This document shows positions 53,808 to 63,676 of a stretch of 64,000 nt of DNA, piece by piece. Position 1 is the stretch's first letter, and each line of letters begins with the position of its first letter. The notes under the pieces are model-generated. The model made no database searches and was not told the origin of the DNA. It saw nothing but the letters and a program-made list of their open reading frames with translations. This DNA is from Diplonema japonicum (Eukaryota > Euglenozoa > Diplonemea > Diplonemida > Diplonemidae). A program made the position numbers and the translations under genes. Where the stretch lies: NCBI GenBank assembly GCA_964019335.1, contig OZ025662.1:716224-780223 (forward strand), in the 5' to 3' direction.

Positions 53808-56800
53808 ATGAGCATCAGTGCACTTGTGCTGCTACAAGCATGTACATCATGTCCCACCGGTTGGTCATATGTACCGAACAGCGCCAAGTGCTTCAAGATG
53901 AGCATAGCTACTGGAATGTGGGAAGACAACGTGTGTGAATCAGAAACAGCAGGTTCTGAGATGATTTCAGTTGCAGACCAGGCGGAACTTTCCTTTTTGC
54001 AGCAGCAAGGCGCAAATGGGTATGTGGGCATAAGCAGGCTTGAGAGCACGCGGGCAAAGTGGAAATGGCGAAGCTCATCAAGCTACAACAAGTGGCAGAT
54101 GGGCCACCCGCAGCCTGGCACGGACTGTGCCTGTTTGGGAACGACAACCTCATCTCTGATTGCAGTATGCAAATACAAGGAGGTCTGTTCTTGTTCGTGT
54201 CCGTCAAATGTGAATCTCACTCCTTATGACTTTCTTGGGGAACACACAAACATAGGGAGCTGTGCTGGGAAGGTGATGGACGGTGTCTGCAGAGAGTACA
54301 AGCAGTACGCATCTTTGAACTCCCAGTCCGCCGACACCCTAGCCGTGATACGCTCGGAGGTCGACAGGGATGCGATCGTGGACTATGTAGAGAACACTTT
54401 GAATCAGCGGGCAGTCGTTGTAGACCTCAACTACAGGAACCCAGATAGCTTCACGTTCTACGATACTACGGAGAGCCTTGACCGCTCGCTGTGGCACTTT
54501 CACGAACCAGACCATACGTCTCCCTGCTCCTACATAGGTGACCCGTGTGACACGGGCTACGTGTGTGACCATCCATGCAATGAGGTGAAAGTTTCCTTGT
54601 GTGAGACGCCCTCTGTGAATGGAGGGTGTCCACTGTTGTGGACCCTTGATGCTGCGTCGAGCATGTGTTACGCGGCAACGTCCAGCAGCTCTATGTGGAG
54701 CGCCACCGCCTGTTCGACGTTGTCCGTAAGCGCATCATACGCTACACCTGTCTTGGCCTCGCCACGCACGAAGGACGTCCTTAACCTAGTTACAAACCCT
54801 CTTGTTGGGATGTGGATATCGCTGAATAGTCTAGAAACAGTGCGGCGTGACTGGGGGTGGTTCACGCAATTTCCTACCCAATACACAACAACGTCGATGG
54901 ATATGGTGTGGAAGACAAACTTGCCAAATCTGAAGGAGTGCGCTTACATGAGCAGCGGCAGTTTGGTCGATGCCAGTTGTGGCGAGTCTCATACGTCGGT
55001 TTGTGAAGAAGCATGGACAGCCTCGTGCACAGGGAGTAAGGTGGGCAACAAGTGTTTCTCCCTAACAGCTTCGTCGCAGGCTTGGGGCCAACAGTCCTGC
55101 GTTTTGGCCACAATAGAAACCGACCAGGAGTTCTCCGCCATCGACACTCTGGTGCGCACGCAGTTTGTGGGACAGTCGTGGGTGGGGCTGAATTCATTAG
55201 AGAGGTTCCGTGGGTGGAAGTGGCTGAGTGGCAGTACAACCTACGATATGAACACACATATCTGGGACATATCAAATTTGGATTTGACCAGCGACTGTGG
55301 CGTTGTTGGCAGTTGCCAGACTGGGAAGCTGTGCGTTTCTCTTTGCCACACAACTCGGAGGCATGTTTGCACGGTTGCAGCTGATCTTACTGCTGAACCG
55401 ACTACTGCCCCCGAAACAGCAATACCTGCACTTCCGACAGCCAACCCCACTGTGGTGCCCACCGTTGTGCCAACGCTGGTGCCTGTGCCCCCTCAAACAC
55501 AGATGCCCCCACCCTCTACCAACACAACAGACGCACCTCCCACGTTGGTTCCCACCATCCCACCCATCTCTCGTGAGACTATCGCTCCTACCCAGATTCC
55601 AGCCACCTCTGTCCCTTCCCTCCCAGGAGCAGAGGAAGTGGAAACCATTGGAACAGTCGCTGCCGGTGTGTCAGCATTGAGCGCCTTTGCTTCACCTTCC
55701 GCTGCTATTTATGCTTCGCAGATGGCGCTAGTTCTCAGCACGGAATGCAACCCCAAGACGGACTGGTCCAAACTGAGCCGCATGAGCCACCCAACACAGT
55801 GGGAACTGCAGGACAATATATTGGTAGGCGGCGTGATTAGCAACTTAGGGCTAATCGGCGTGTTTTATATTGTGCACAGCATTGTGACAGCTATCACATT
55901 GCCTTTCATGAACACACTCCTTGCCGCTCAGGGATTGCTCAGATTCCCCTCAGCAGGGCTCTTTGTTTTCTTGTTTCTTTACCAGGGGACTGCGTTCTGT
56001 GCTATACGACTTGTTGCACACGAGCAGCGCTACGTATATCAGTCTGTGATAGGCTTCATGGGCTTGCTAATCTGCCTCGTTGTGCCTGTTGTAGCAGCAT
56101 ATCACGTTGCACGTCTCACGCCGAGTGTGGGGTGGCGCAAAGCATATAACCCTTACCCCAAGTGCAGGTACATCGAAGACCCGGAGACGAAAGGAAAGTT
56201 GATACGCTACCTCATCGGCAGAGGTGAGTGGGTGAGTGTCCCAAAGGACTGCAAGTGGGACCAACGGTACACCACCGTGTTGCGCCCGTATCATGAAACG
56301 GGGGCTTGGTACGGGTCTCTTTTGCAGTGTGTTGCTATGCTGCTTTTGGCAGTGTGCAGTTCACAAACTACTCCCACACTCGAGTCATGCGGCCATGTGA
56401 AACTAATGTCCGCCATTGTGTACTTGGTGTTGATGACGGCGAACTTGATTCTGCGGCCTTTTTGCCGCGAGCGCGACTTGGTGATTGAAACAATTATCAA
56501 TCTCCTCCTGGCTTCAAGTCTTCTCAGCATGGGGGCTGGGTTTTATGCAGGCAAGACCGAAGGTGCGATGTTTGAGGCGTCTGCAGTGTTGGCGCAGATC
56601 GCGTTAGGGTTCATTCTGTTGAAGGTGGTGCTAGAAATTATATCAGAAGTGATAATTTTGATAACCGACAGGAGGGACAAGTTGCAGGACTTGCAGTGGA
56701 GCCAAGCTGACGACGCCATGAAACTAGTGCTGCTGGACGACTTTGGAACAGAGCTCATAAACTTGGACAGGCAGGACACAATGAACGGAACAGCTTTTGA

Positions 56801-57002
56801 TGATATCGATAGGATGCAAAGCAGCTTCCCTTCCGCAAAGCACACGGCCCCCGCCGGGTCGTTTAGATTACCAGCTACAACTTCGAGCCTCAGCATTTTT
56901 GGCCCCTCTCCTTCTCCTTGTATCCTCACCAGCTCCTTTGCTACCACGCGTAGTCATGGTCCCCTCACCGGTAAGAACCCAAGCGAAGATGTTTTGTTAT
57001 GA
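53808..57002 (+). CDS. Large surface protein: multiple C-type-lectin-like domains plus polytopic membrane domain
   Basis: A 1064-aa single exon. ATG 53808 opens a signal peptide (MSISALVLLQACTS) and follows a CATCACAG acceptor at 53790-53791. About four cysteine-rich CLECT-like modules follow, roughly residues 16-125, 130-270, 275-400 and 405-520. Typical fragments are CPTGWSYVPNSAKCFKM, YVGISRLESTRAKWKW, WSATACSTL and WVGLNSLERFRGWKWLSG. A Thr/Pro-rich, mucin-like stalk (about 525-615) leads to about seven hydrophobic helices (about 670-1000) and a Ser/Pro-rich cytoplasmic tail. The fusion suggests a receptor or channel with glycan-binding ectodomain; the membrane part is not a family I can name. 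Confidence 0.82.
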   Translation: MSISALVLLQACTSCPTGWSYVPNSAKCFKMSIATGMWEDNVCESETAGSEMISVADQAELSFLQQQGANGYVGISRLESTRAKWKWRSSSSYNKWQMGHPQPGTDCACLGTTTSSLIAVCKYKEVCSCSCPSNVNLTPYDFLGEHTNIGSCAGKVMDGVCREYKQYASLNSQSADTLAVIRSEVDRDAIVDYVENTLNQRAVVVDLNYRNPDSFTFYDTTESLDRSLWHFHEPDHTSPCSYIGDPCDTGYVCDHPCNEVKVSLCETPSVNGGCPLLWTLDAASSMCYAATSSSSMWSATACSTLSVSASYATPVLASPRTKDVLNLVTNPLVGMWISLNSLETVRRDWGWFTQFPTQYTTTSMDMVWKTNLPNLKECAYMSSGSLVDASCGESHTSVCEEAWTASCTGSKVGNKCFSLTASSQAWGQQSCVLATIETDQEFSAIDTLVRTQFVGQSWVGLNSLERFRGWKWLSGSTTYDMNTHIWDISNLDLTSDCGVVGSCQTGKLCVSLCHTTRRHVCTVAADLTAEPTTAPETAIPALPTANPTVVPTVVPTLVPVPPQTQMPPPSTNTTDAPPTLVPTIPPISRETIAPTQIPATSVPSLPGAEEVETIGTVAAGVSALSAFASPSAAIYASQMALVLSTECNPKTDWSKLSRMSHPTQWELQDNILVGGVISNLGLIGVFYIVHSIVTAITLPFMNTLLAAQGLLRFPSAGLFVFLFLYQGTAFCAIRLVAHEQRYVYQSVIGFMGLLICLVVPVVAAYHVARLTPSVGWRKAYNPYPKCRYIEDPETKGKLIRYLIGRGEWVSVPKDCKWDQRYTTVLRPYHETGAWYGSLLQCVAMLLLAVCSSQTTPTLESCGHVKLMSAIVYLVLMTANLILRPFCRERDLVIETIINLLLASSLLSMGAGFYAGKTEGAMFEASAVLAQIALGFILLKVVLEIISEVIILITDRRDKLQDLQWSQADDAMKLVLLDDFGTELINLDRQDTMNGTAFDDIDRMQSSFPSAKHTAPAGSFRLPATTSSLSIFGPSPSPCILTSSFATTRSHGPLTGKNPSEDVLL

Positions 57003-59480
57003 ACTCTTCTACTTATTTCGCCTTTCAGAAAATTGATTTCAAAGGCAACACCCCCACCCCCACCCTCCCCATCCCCGTCGTCGCTCTCACCGCACGACTA
57101 GTTTCTTTGCTGTAAACCAAAAGAAGTCGTCCGGAAGTGGTGAAGAATTTTACTGTTAGTGTGCTGAGATGTATCATTTGATACGTGAAGCTTTCGGTGC
57201 ATCACGGCGTTGCCTCGTCTTGCTCTTTGTCAGGAGGAAGGCTTCAGTTTACAGTACTGACATCTGTTTAATTCAGTTATATATTTTTTTTTTTATGTGT
57301 TAGTAGCCATATTCTAGTTATAGTAGTTACTACAGTAAAAAAGGTGGAAATTATACTGGGTGAGGGGATTGAGTTTGAGTTTAGGTTTAGGTTTCTTTCT
57401 CTCTTTTTTTTTCTTCCTCGGGCTCAGTCGGTTTCCCTTTTGCTGTATTATAAAAATAACGTGCCATATTCGTAAAGGGAAAGCAGTATCTATCTATGTG
57501 AAATGAAAGAAATCGCTTTTAATCTTAAGGCATGTATGAGAGCCTAAGGTTTGCCGTGGTGAGACTAATCTATTTTTAGCTTTCTCCTGAAATCCAACTG
57601 CTTCGCTTTACGACAATGGAATCCATGTTTTTACAACATGGGTATTTCTAAAGAACTCTCGCACTTAACGATTTAATTGTTATTTTGAAGTAATAAAAGA
57701 AAGAAAGAAAAGAAAGAAAAAAAGAAATTGCACAGGAAGAAGAAGAAATAGGGAATAGAAATCATCTTCGTTGATCTTTTAATGCTGACCATAGTAGAGT
57801 CAACCGGTCACCACCGCCACAACGGGTTTTCGGTTTTTAGTTACATCATGTTTAATAAAATTGAAGTCAATCGGAGAAGCATGCAACTGACGTACAACTG
57901 ACCCTTCTATTCGTCTCCCTAGAGCATCGAAACGACATAGAAAAGGGGGCGGGTTTGCAGCCCGACGGTGATCGGTTAACTCAGAACTATGGACCGCAAT
58001 TTTTTAAAAAAAAGGAAGAAGGGGAAAAAGATTTTTTTCTAACTTTTTTTTATTTTTTTTTAAAAAAGAATTCTTATTTCCTTCTGTCGTGCTCTCCTTC
58101 GCCTCTTTTCTAGCTTATCCTTCATTTTTTTGAGGCTGTTGTGGTATGTTTCTCGGGTTTGACCAATCGTTTATTGACCTTCAGAAAACAAAAAAAAAGA
58201 ACAAAAAAAGCTTCCCTCTTATATTTTCTGCTTCAAATCTTTAATTTAGGTCAATCCTCGCTCGTTTGTTTGCGAGGCAAACACGAAATTGTGTGTGTTG
58301 TGTGTGTGTGTGTGTGTGTGTGTGTTCCCCCTTGATCATCACCACGGTAATCAGGAGTCATTCGTGGTGCCATCCAAATTCCAAAGGTGTTGCCCTCAAG
58401 TCAATTCGATTTTTGGTTTATGCAAATCCCGCGTGGGAAGGGGTTTCTTTACAAAGGTTAAAACAATGCACCCATGCAAGACTCTTAGCTCGGTAGAACA
58501 TGCTTTGTTTTCATCCCCCCCTTTTATTTTTTAAGGCTTTTTTTTTTGTGGCACCTTGGTAGCCCTGTCTAGAATTAAATGAACGAACGCAACAAGAAAA
58601 CGAAAGAAAAAGAATATCGCAACTCACGTTAGTCCAGTGCTTCATAGAGCGCACTGGAGAAAGAAAGCATCTCGTGAAAAATAAAAAAAGAGAACGAGCC
58701 CATAGTTCACCCGCACTTGCCGACACACCCTTTTTTGGGCGAGTCAAGGCGATTGGAGTAAATGTAGTAAATATGCCAGCTGGAAAAAAAGTGGGGTTTT
58801 TTTTATTTTTTTTTAAAAAATCTTTTTTAACTTTGTTCGGAGTATGGGCTCTGTTGTGTTCTGTGGCCCCTGCCGGAGTGCTTTTGTTCTCTCCTGCTCA
58901 GCCGGCCCTTGTTGGTCTTCTGGAAAGGAACCCACTTTGAGCTTCTCACAACGTGAGAAGTTCCGCCAGTGTATAGACTTCAGCTTACAAATATAAAAAC
59001 GAAAGAAATAAGTAAAGAAAGAAGGGAAAAAAAAAAGATAATTGGTTTTTTAAGTTACTGTAAATCTCTTAATTTTTCCGGGACGAACCTTATTTGACCT
59101 TCATTTTGTGATTGTATTGTTTCCCCCCCGGCTGCCAAACAAAAAGAAACATGGTCTTATCTTTTCCCCCCTCATCCCGATGCTGGAATCTAAAGAATAA
59201 GTAGCCTGACAATAATAAAAGACCGGAAATGAAGGGAATCTTTTCTTCCCGGCCAAAATTAAGAGTAATCGTATTTTAAATTATTAACCCTAACCGAGGA
59301 TGTGGAAAATCTAGGCTTTGCATAGGTCTTTATTTAAAGAACTTATTGATTTAATATACGGATGTGCAGTGTTGCCCTGCCTGTCTTTTCGTGTATTCTT
59401 TTTTTTCTGTCTTCTTTATATTTCCTTCTATTTCAAGTATTCAACTGCATCATGCCGGTAATATAAATACCCAGGTTAAA
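57003..59480. other. intergenic, low complexity
   Basis: No gene supported. It contains A/G and T tracts, a (TG)n run at about 58291-58326, and scattered short hairpins. Open frames here are short and compositionally random. Confidence 0.55.
58291..58326. repeat. TG dinucleotide microsatellite
   Basis: About 17 TG/GT units with a single TTG interruption. Confidence 0.95.
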
Positions 59481-59489
59481 AGAAGTGAG

Positions 59490-60705
59490 TCACCATTGAC
59501 GAGGCGCACACGTGCGCAGGGGATCGAGGATAGAAAGAGTACAAGAAGAGGAAAGGTGAGATACGTTGGCTGCCAAACGCCTGTATGCAGACTGGATGTC
59601 CCGCTCGAAGCTGTTTGGAAGCGGCGTCATTTAGTGGTCCCTGTCAACAAAAGGAGGTGCGAGTGAAATGCAAAACTTAAAGACGATTGCTGGTGTCGCT
59701 GCTACCAGCGCACGTAGGGTGACCTACGACCACCCAGGTAGTAACATCCCTGTAGTCATTCAGACCCTACAGTATGCCCTTCTAATTTACTTGTTAACAT
59801 TTTACAGCTCGGTATCTTAATTCCGAAGGTCCATCAAACGTGCATGAACTACAACGATTTTGTGAAGACCTTCGACTGCGATCTCGAAGCCAAACCCCCA
59901 TTTTGCCTTAAATGAGGCTGGGAGGTGTTACCGAAGTGTAAGTTGTACTAATGCATGCCCTCGATGCTGGTAAGGAGTACGAGTACGGAATGAGCCTACT
60001 GACTCGAAACAACAGGTTAAAGTTTGTGAGGATGATGGCATGTATCCGTGCAAAGATCCTGGAGCGCAAGGCATTCTGTTCCTTTTACCTCGTTGAAGAA
60101 TGGGAAGGATGCAGACCCTGATGAGTTATAGTGAATTAGTTTGTATGCACACTTGATTCGTTATTCCCCTCCCTCCCAACGAGGTGAGGACCACACACGA
60201 GACGCCGAGATGCAGCGTGTGGAGCAACGCGAGAAGCAGGCAAATGAAGAAAGAGACCACACTAAGAAGAATGCGCACTACAGAGGCTCAAAACAGAGCC
60301 ATGGGCCAACAGATCGAAGAGATGAAAGCCGCACATGCGCAGCACGCGTCTATGGAACGCAGGTTGGAGAAACTGCGTGACGAGGCCAGTGAGACAGAAC
60401 ACATGGCAGCGTTGCGTCAGAAGGAGCTCGAAAGCGAGAACAGGAACATACGTACTGAGTACGAAGCGTCTGCTGCGCACAAGGAAGCGCTGCAGAATGA
60501 AAACCAAAATCTTCAAAATCAGGTCCGAGCCCTTCAGGAGGAACAGGAGCACATGAGAGCCGAGGCTGCGAAACAGGCATCGAAGCCGAAGGCAAAACGC
60601 TCACGAACAGGCGGACGGGGCGAAGGAGGCACCGCCAAGGGGAGATGGATGTTCGTCAAAGAGAAAAACCCGTCCGATCCGAACTCTGATGAGGAAAATG
60701 TGTGA
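59490..60705 (+). pseudogene. Decayed gene ending in a coiled-coil, frameshifted
   Basis: Several coding-looking pieces lie in different frames. Examples are MQNLKTIAGVAATSARR (59669), LGILIPKVHQTCMNYNDF (59811) and EYEYGMSLLTRNNRLKF (about 59970). A Glu/Lys/Arg-rich coiled coil begins in one frame (MQRVEQREKQANEERDH, 60210) and continues in another from about 60280 to 60705, ending SDEENV. No ordinary intron repairs the frame changes. I do not recognise the family. It could also be a multi-exon gene with unusual splicing, so this call is tentative. Confidence 0.5.
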
Positions 60706-60894
60706 AGAAGAAAAGAAGAAAAAAAGAAAAGAAAAGAAAGGCTATTCGCTTAGTACCGAAATTCACTTAGTACCCAAAAAAGTCCAAAATTCGGTTCATT
60801 TTTTTTTTTTTTTCATCTCGTAGCTATTATTTACCCCCAGGAACCAGAAATACGTAAAAAAGAAGAAGAAGAAAAAAAAAAAAAAAGAAAACCC

Positions 60895-60932
60895 ACCAAC
60901 TATTCTAAAGCTACAGTTTCTGTACTTTATTG
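60895..60932 (+). other. Copy of the spliced-leader exon fused to downstream sequence
   Basis: Thirty-eight bases match the SL exon of the two SL RNA genes (62857-62895, 63209-63247) with one substitution (G to T at 60901). The match begins at about the SL 5' end and stops at its 3' end. Beyond 60932 the sequence is unrelated to the SL RNA intron except for GT. This is what a retroposed trans-spliced mRNA would look like. Confidence 0.8.
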
Positions 60933-61104
60933 GTCGTTCGTGTTCTGCTGGTGCCTGCCGCCTCTGCCTGGGTTTGCCGCTGCGTCCGTCGTCCGTCGTC
61001 GCCGTCGTCCGGGGGGGTTGTTTTGCCCGTCGGCCTGCCCGCCGCTTACCGAAAGGATCCCCTCCCCCAACACACACTTTAAAAAAAAATAAAAAAAATA
61101 AAAA

Positions 61105-62103
61105 ATGGATCCAAGACGGAACGCAAGAGGAGGTGACCGCGTAAACCGCAGGGAGAAGGAACCCCGACAGGCCGCCAGGCTGCACACGACGCCAGGGCCG
61201 ACCCAACCAGACTATCTGGTTGGGCAGTATGAATCCCCACCCCCTAGATCCCCCCACCCCCCTTTAGAAAAAAAAAATAAAATAAAAAAATCACTAGCAG
61301 AGACCGCGGTTTTGACCGCCGCTGCTACAGCCACGGCCGCCCCAGCCGCCCTGAACGCCGCAGCCGACCCTGCCGCCCTGATCGCCGCAACTGAGACCGC
61401 CGCAGCCGCCCCTGCCGCAGCCACGACCGCCGCGACCACGACCCCTGCAGCCGACCCTGCCATTGTTGAAGAGGGAAGAAAAGAGGGAGAAAAAAAGGGG
61501 TGGGTACTGGTGTATGGTGAACACCCTCCCGGGTTGAGGACGGGCCCGGCCCCTGCCTTCCCGAAAGCCCTGCTTTCAGGAAAGTGGGAGGCCCTGTCTG
61601 GGAACTCAGGGAGGGAGACCCTCCAATACGGGTACCGGTGGGAGGGGACGAACGCCAAGGTGCACCCCACCACGGGGATCCCAGGGGGGGCGGAGGGGTG
61701 GGTGGCCGCCGCCGCAGGGCTCAAGGTGGTCCCCAACCAGGTACTTGTCAACAAGTACAAGTCTGGTTGTGGGATTGCCGCCCACAAGGACGACGCGAGG
61801 CTGGGACCGATTGTCCTAGTCCTCTCGTACGGAGCCGAGACCACAATGGTCATGAGGAGGGGGGACAGGGTGGCGAGATACCTGGTGCCCCCCTTCTCAT
61901 GGGCACTGTTGGAAGGTGAAGCGAGACACCAGTGGACGCACCACATCCCGTCCGGGATGTCCACTGGTGTCAGGGTCACCCTGCGTGCGGTAGGCCCCAA
62001 GCTCACCCGCACACCCCAGGAAGACCCATCCCCTGGGTTAACAGACGAACCCCCTTTTTTAGATCCCCAAGGGGGGGGTGGGCAACGAGTCGGTCGGGGG
62101 TGA
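61105..62103 (+). CDS. AlkB-like Fe(II)/2-oxoglutarate dioxygenase, probable SL-tagged retrocopy
   Basis: A 332-aa single-exon frame starts at ATG 61105. An Ala/Thr-rich, low-complexity N-terminal half precedes an AlkB-type core. VLVNKYKSGCGIAAHKDD supplies the HxD iron ligands, RHQWTHHIP supplies the distal His, and RVTLRAV supplies the 2-oxoglutarate-binding Arg pair. YLVPPFSWALLEG lies between. Such enzymes reverse alkylation of DNA or RNA. The 5' flank (60895) is an SL exon copy. There is no cis-intron, and GC content is higher than in neighbouring genes. The final residues (GGGGQRVGRG) are encoded by a 190-bp repeat that recurs at 63811, so the original C-terminus may be lost. Whether it is expressed is unknown. 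Confidence 0.7.
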   Translation: MDPRRNARGGDRVNRREKEPRQAARLHTTPGPTQPDYLVGQYESPPPRSPHPPLEKKNKIKKSLAETAVLTAAATATAAPAALNAAADPAALIAATETAAAAPAAATTAATTTPAADPAIVEEGRKEGEKKGWVLVYGEHPPGLRTGPAPAFPKALLSGKWEALSGNSGRETLQYGYRWEGTNAKVHPTTGIPGGAEGWVAAAAGLKVVPNQVLVNKYKSGCGIAAHKDDARLGPIVLVLSYGAETTMVMRRGDRVARYLVPPFSWALLEGEARHQWTHHIPSGMSTGVRVTLRAVGPKLTRTPQEDPSPGLTDEPPFLDPQGGGGQRVGRG

Positions 62104-62264
62104 CCCCTTTCAGGAAGAGGCCCCCCGAGGTGACTGAATTTTATTTTACCCTTCCCGAACGCCCACATGTTCAAAGATGCACCCCGTTGTCGAACCTGAG
62201 AGGTCTTCACGGGGGGACTTGCTGTCGAGATTGGCAACCCTTTCTTTACACAGGGGTCGGGAGG
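62075..62264 (+). repeat. 190-bp spacer repeat, copy A
   Basis: Nearly identical to 63811-64000, with small indels in G and C runs. It begins inside the AlkB-like frame and ends before the 5S rRNA gene. It contains the landmark CGAGGTGACTGAATTTTA. Confidence 0.85.
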
Positions 62265-62364
62265 GGAGAGGGCCCCGAAACCCCCACGGCCCCTCCCATC
62301 CCGATAGCCCACACCCCCCCCCCCCCCCCCCCCCCACCCGTGTTCTAACTTTACCCATCTCCTC

Positions 62365-62483
62365 GGATACGGCCATACTCTGGTGAATGCACCCCATCCC
62401 GCCTGATTTGGGAAGTTAAGCACCAGCAGGCCAGGTTAGTACTGCGGTGAGTGATCACGTGGGAAGCCCTGGTGCTGTATCCT
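62365..62483 (+). rRNA. 5S ribosomal RNA
   Basis: A 119-nt gene with a closing stem GGATAC (62365-62370) paired with GTATCC (62477-62482). Universal 5S landmarks are present: GGCCATAC at the start, GGGAAGTTAAGC (internal box A), CCAGGTTAGTAC, GTGATCACGTGGGAAGCC (box C region) and GTGCTGTATCC at the end. A T-run terminator follows at 62491. Transcribed by Pol III from its internal promoter. It faces away from the SL RNA genes (opposite strand). Confidence 0.95.
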
Positions 62484-62700
62484 CTAAACTTTTTTTTTTT
62501 TTTATTTTTTTGAAATAAAAAAAAAATTATATATATAAAAGAAAAAAAAAAAAAAAAAAAAAAAATAAAAAATAAGAAAAGTAGAAATAAGCGCCGGAAG
62601 ACCTTTCAAAACCTATTGTTGAATTTAAATAACTGCTTTTCTACAGAAGCAGTTGGCCGTTTAAGGGTTAAATATAGAAGAAAAAAAATAAGAAAACGGG

Positions 62701-62731
<31 letters not shown>

Positions 62732-62763
62732 GGCAACTGACTTCTCAATAATAATAGAAAAAA

Positions 62764-62895
62764 GTGTCTCGAGTTCCTCTCCTTGGAAGGAGGGGTGGTC
62801 GAGAAGGTACAAGAAATTCTGTATATGGTTTATTGATCATGGATCAGATTGGGTACCAATAAAGTACAGAAACTGTAGCTTTAGAATCGTTGGTT
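62764..62895 (-). ncRNA. Spliced leader RNA gene, copy 1
   Basis: Read on the minus strand. The 39-nt SL exon (62895 down to 62857) starts AACCAACGATTC and ends CTGTACTTTATTG, directly followed by a GT donor (GTACCCAATCTG). Downstream lies an A/U-rich Sm-site-like segment (CAGAATTTCTTG). A terminal stem-loop has CTCGA/TCGAG and CTCCTT/AAGGAG pairs, and a T-run ends the gene (62763-62758). Length is about 132 nt. This SL supplies the capped 5' end of nuclear mRNAs by trans-splicing. The sequence matches the diplonemid SL as I know it. Confidence 0.93.
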
Positions 62896-62945
62896 AACCT
62901 CCCGGACCTCTTTCTCCAAACCCAGATAAGGCTTAGAGAGGAGGG
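62896..62945 (-). promoter_or_regulatory. SL RNA upstream element, copy 1
   Basis: The 45-50 bp immediately upstream of the SL start (on + it reads AACCTCCCGGACC then CCCAGATAAGGCTTAGAG) are conserved between both SL genes, although the DNA further out diverges. This makes it the likely SL RNA promoter. Confidence 0.6.
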
Positions 62946-63060
62946 TAAAAATCCGTTTGAAGAAGATGCTGTTGGCTCTGGTCCTTGCTTCTATTTTTCT
63001 TTCTCGAAAAAGAAAAAGAAATCCAGATGCGAACCCGCGCAAAACGGGAGAGCAGAGGAC

Positions 63061-63092
63061 GGATACACGAACGAACGAACGAACGAACGAAA
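63061..63092. repeat. GAAC tetranucleotide microsatellite
   Basis: About five perfect GAAC units within the spacer between the two SL RNA genes. Confidence 0.85.
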
Positions 63093-63117
63093 TATAGCAG
63101 CTTTAAAGAAAAAAAAA

Positions 63118-63247
63118 GTGTCTCGAGTTCCTCTCCTTGGAAGGGGAGGTGGTCGAGAAGGTACAAGAAATTCTGTATTGTTTATTGATCATGGATCAGA
63201 TTGGGTACCAATAAAGTACAGAAACTGTAGCTTTAGAATCGTTGGTT
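63118..63247 (-). ncRNA. Spliced leader RNA gene, copy 2
   Basis: Same architecture as copy 1: SL exon 63247 down to 63209, GT donor, Sm-like site, terminal stem-loop and T-run (63117-63108). The exon is identical to copy 1. The intron differs by small changes, including AAACAATACAG versus AAACCATATACAG and one base in the terminal hairpin. Confidence 0.93.
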
Positions 63248-63297
63248 AACCTCCCGAACCTCTTTCCTCAAACCCAGATAAGGCTTAGAGGGGGAGG
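63248..63297 (-). promoter_or_regulatory. SL RNA upstream element, copy 2
   Basis: Matches the upstream element of copy 1 over about 45 bp (AACCTCCCGAACC, then CCCAGATAAGGCTTAGAG on +), after which the two sequences diverge. Confidence 0.6.
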
Positions 63298-63676
63298 AGC
63301 AAGGAACCCACGGTGGTCTGGAGGGAGAAAAGGGAGGGAGGAGGGGATTCTCACCGTGAACAAAGAGGTACACGGGTTGGAGGCGATCCTGTCCTGGAAG
63401 GAAGGAAGGAAAGAAAGAAGGTCCTTTTCTCCCTCTTCCCTTTTCCCCTTTTCCTTTTCTCCGTCCCGCTCTTCTTTTTTTCCGACTTCCCTCGCGCAAG
63501 CATGTTCAACAATTTGGCCGTCTATCGGACCCTTTGGAGTTCCGTGGCGGTAAAAAACGCAAGCCCCCCCTTTTCCCCCTCTTCCCTTCTCCTCCGGTAG
63601 TTCCTCCCCCCCCCCTCCCTCCCTCCTCGAGGCGAGGCGGAGGTGGGGGGGGGGGGGGGGGGGGCTGCGAGGGAAG

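Noticed and set aside
57122-57136. Solo TIR of the 707-bp element (GTCGTCCGGAAG)
   Set aside because: The match is about ten bases and lacks the flanking TGAGCTC, so it is likely chance.
57386-57405. TTTAGG-like telomere repeat
   Set aside because: Only two or three imperfect units; chance in T/G-rich DNA.
61212-62423. 403-codon minus-strand ORF opposite the AlkB-like gene
   Set aside because: It is a GC-rich shadow with no domain. The plus-strand frame has the dioxygenase motifs, and all other genes run on +.
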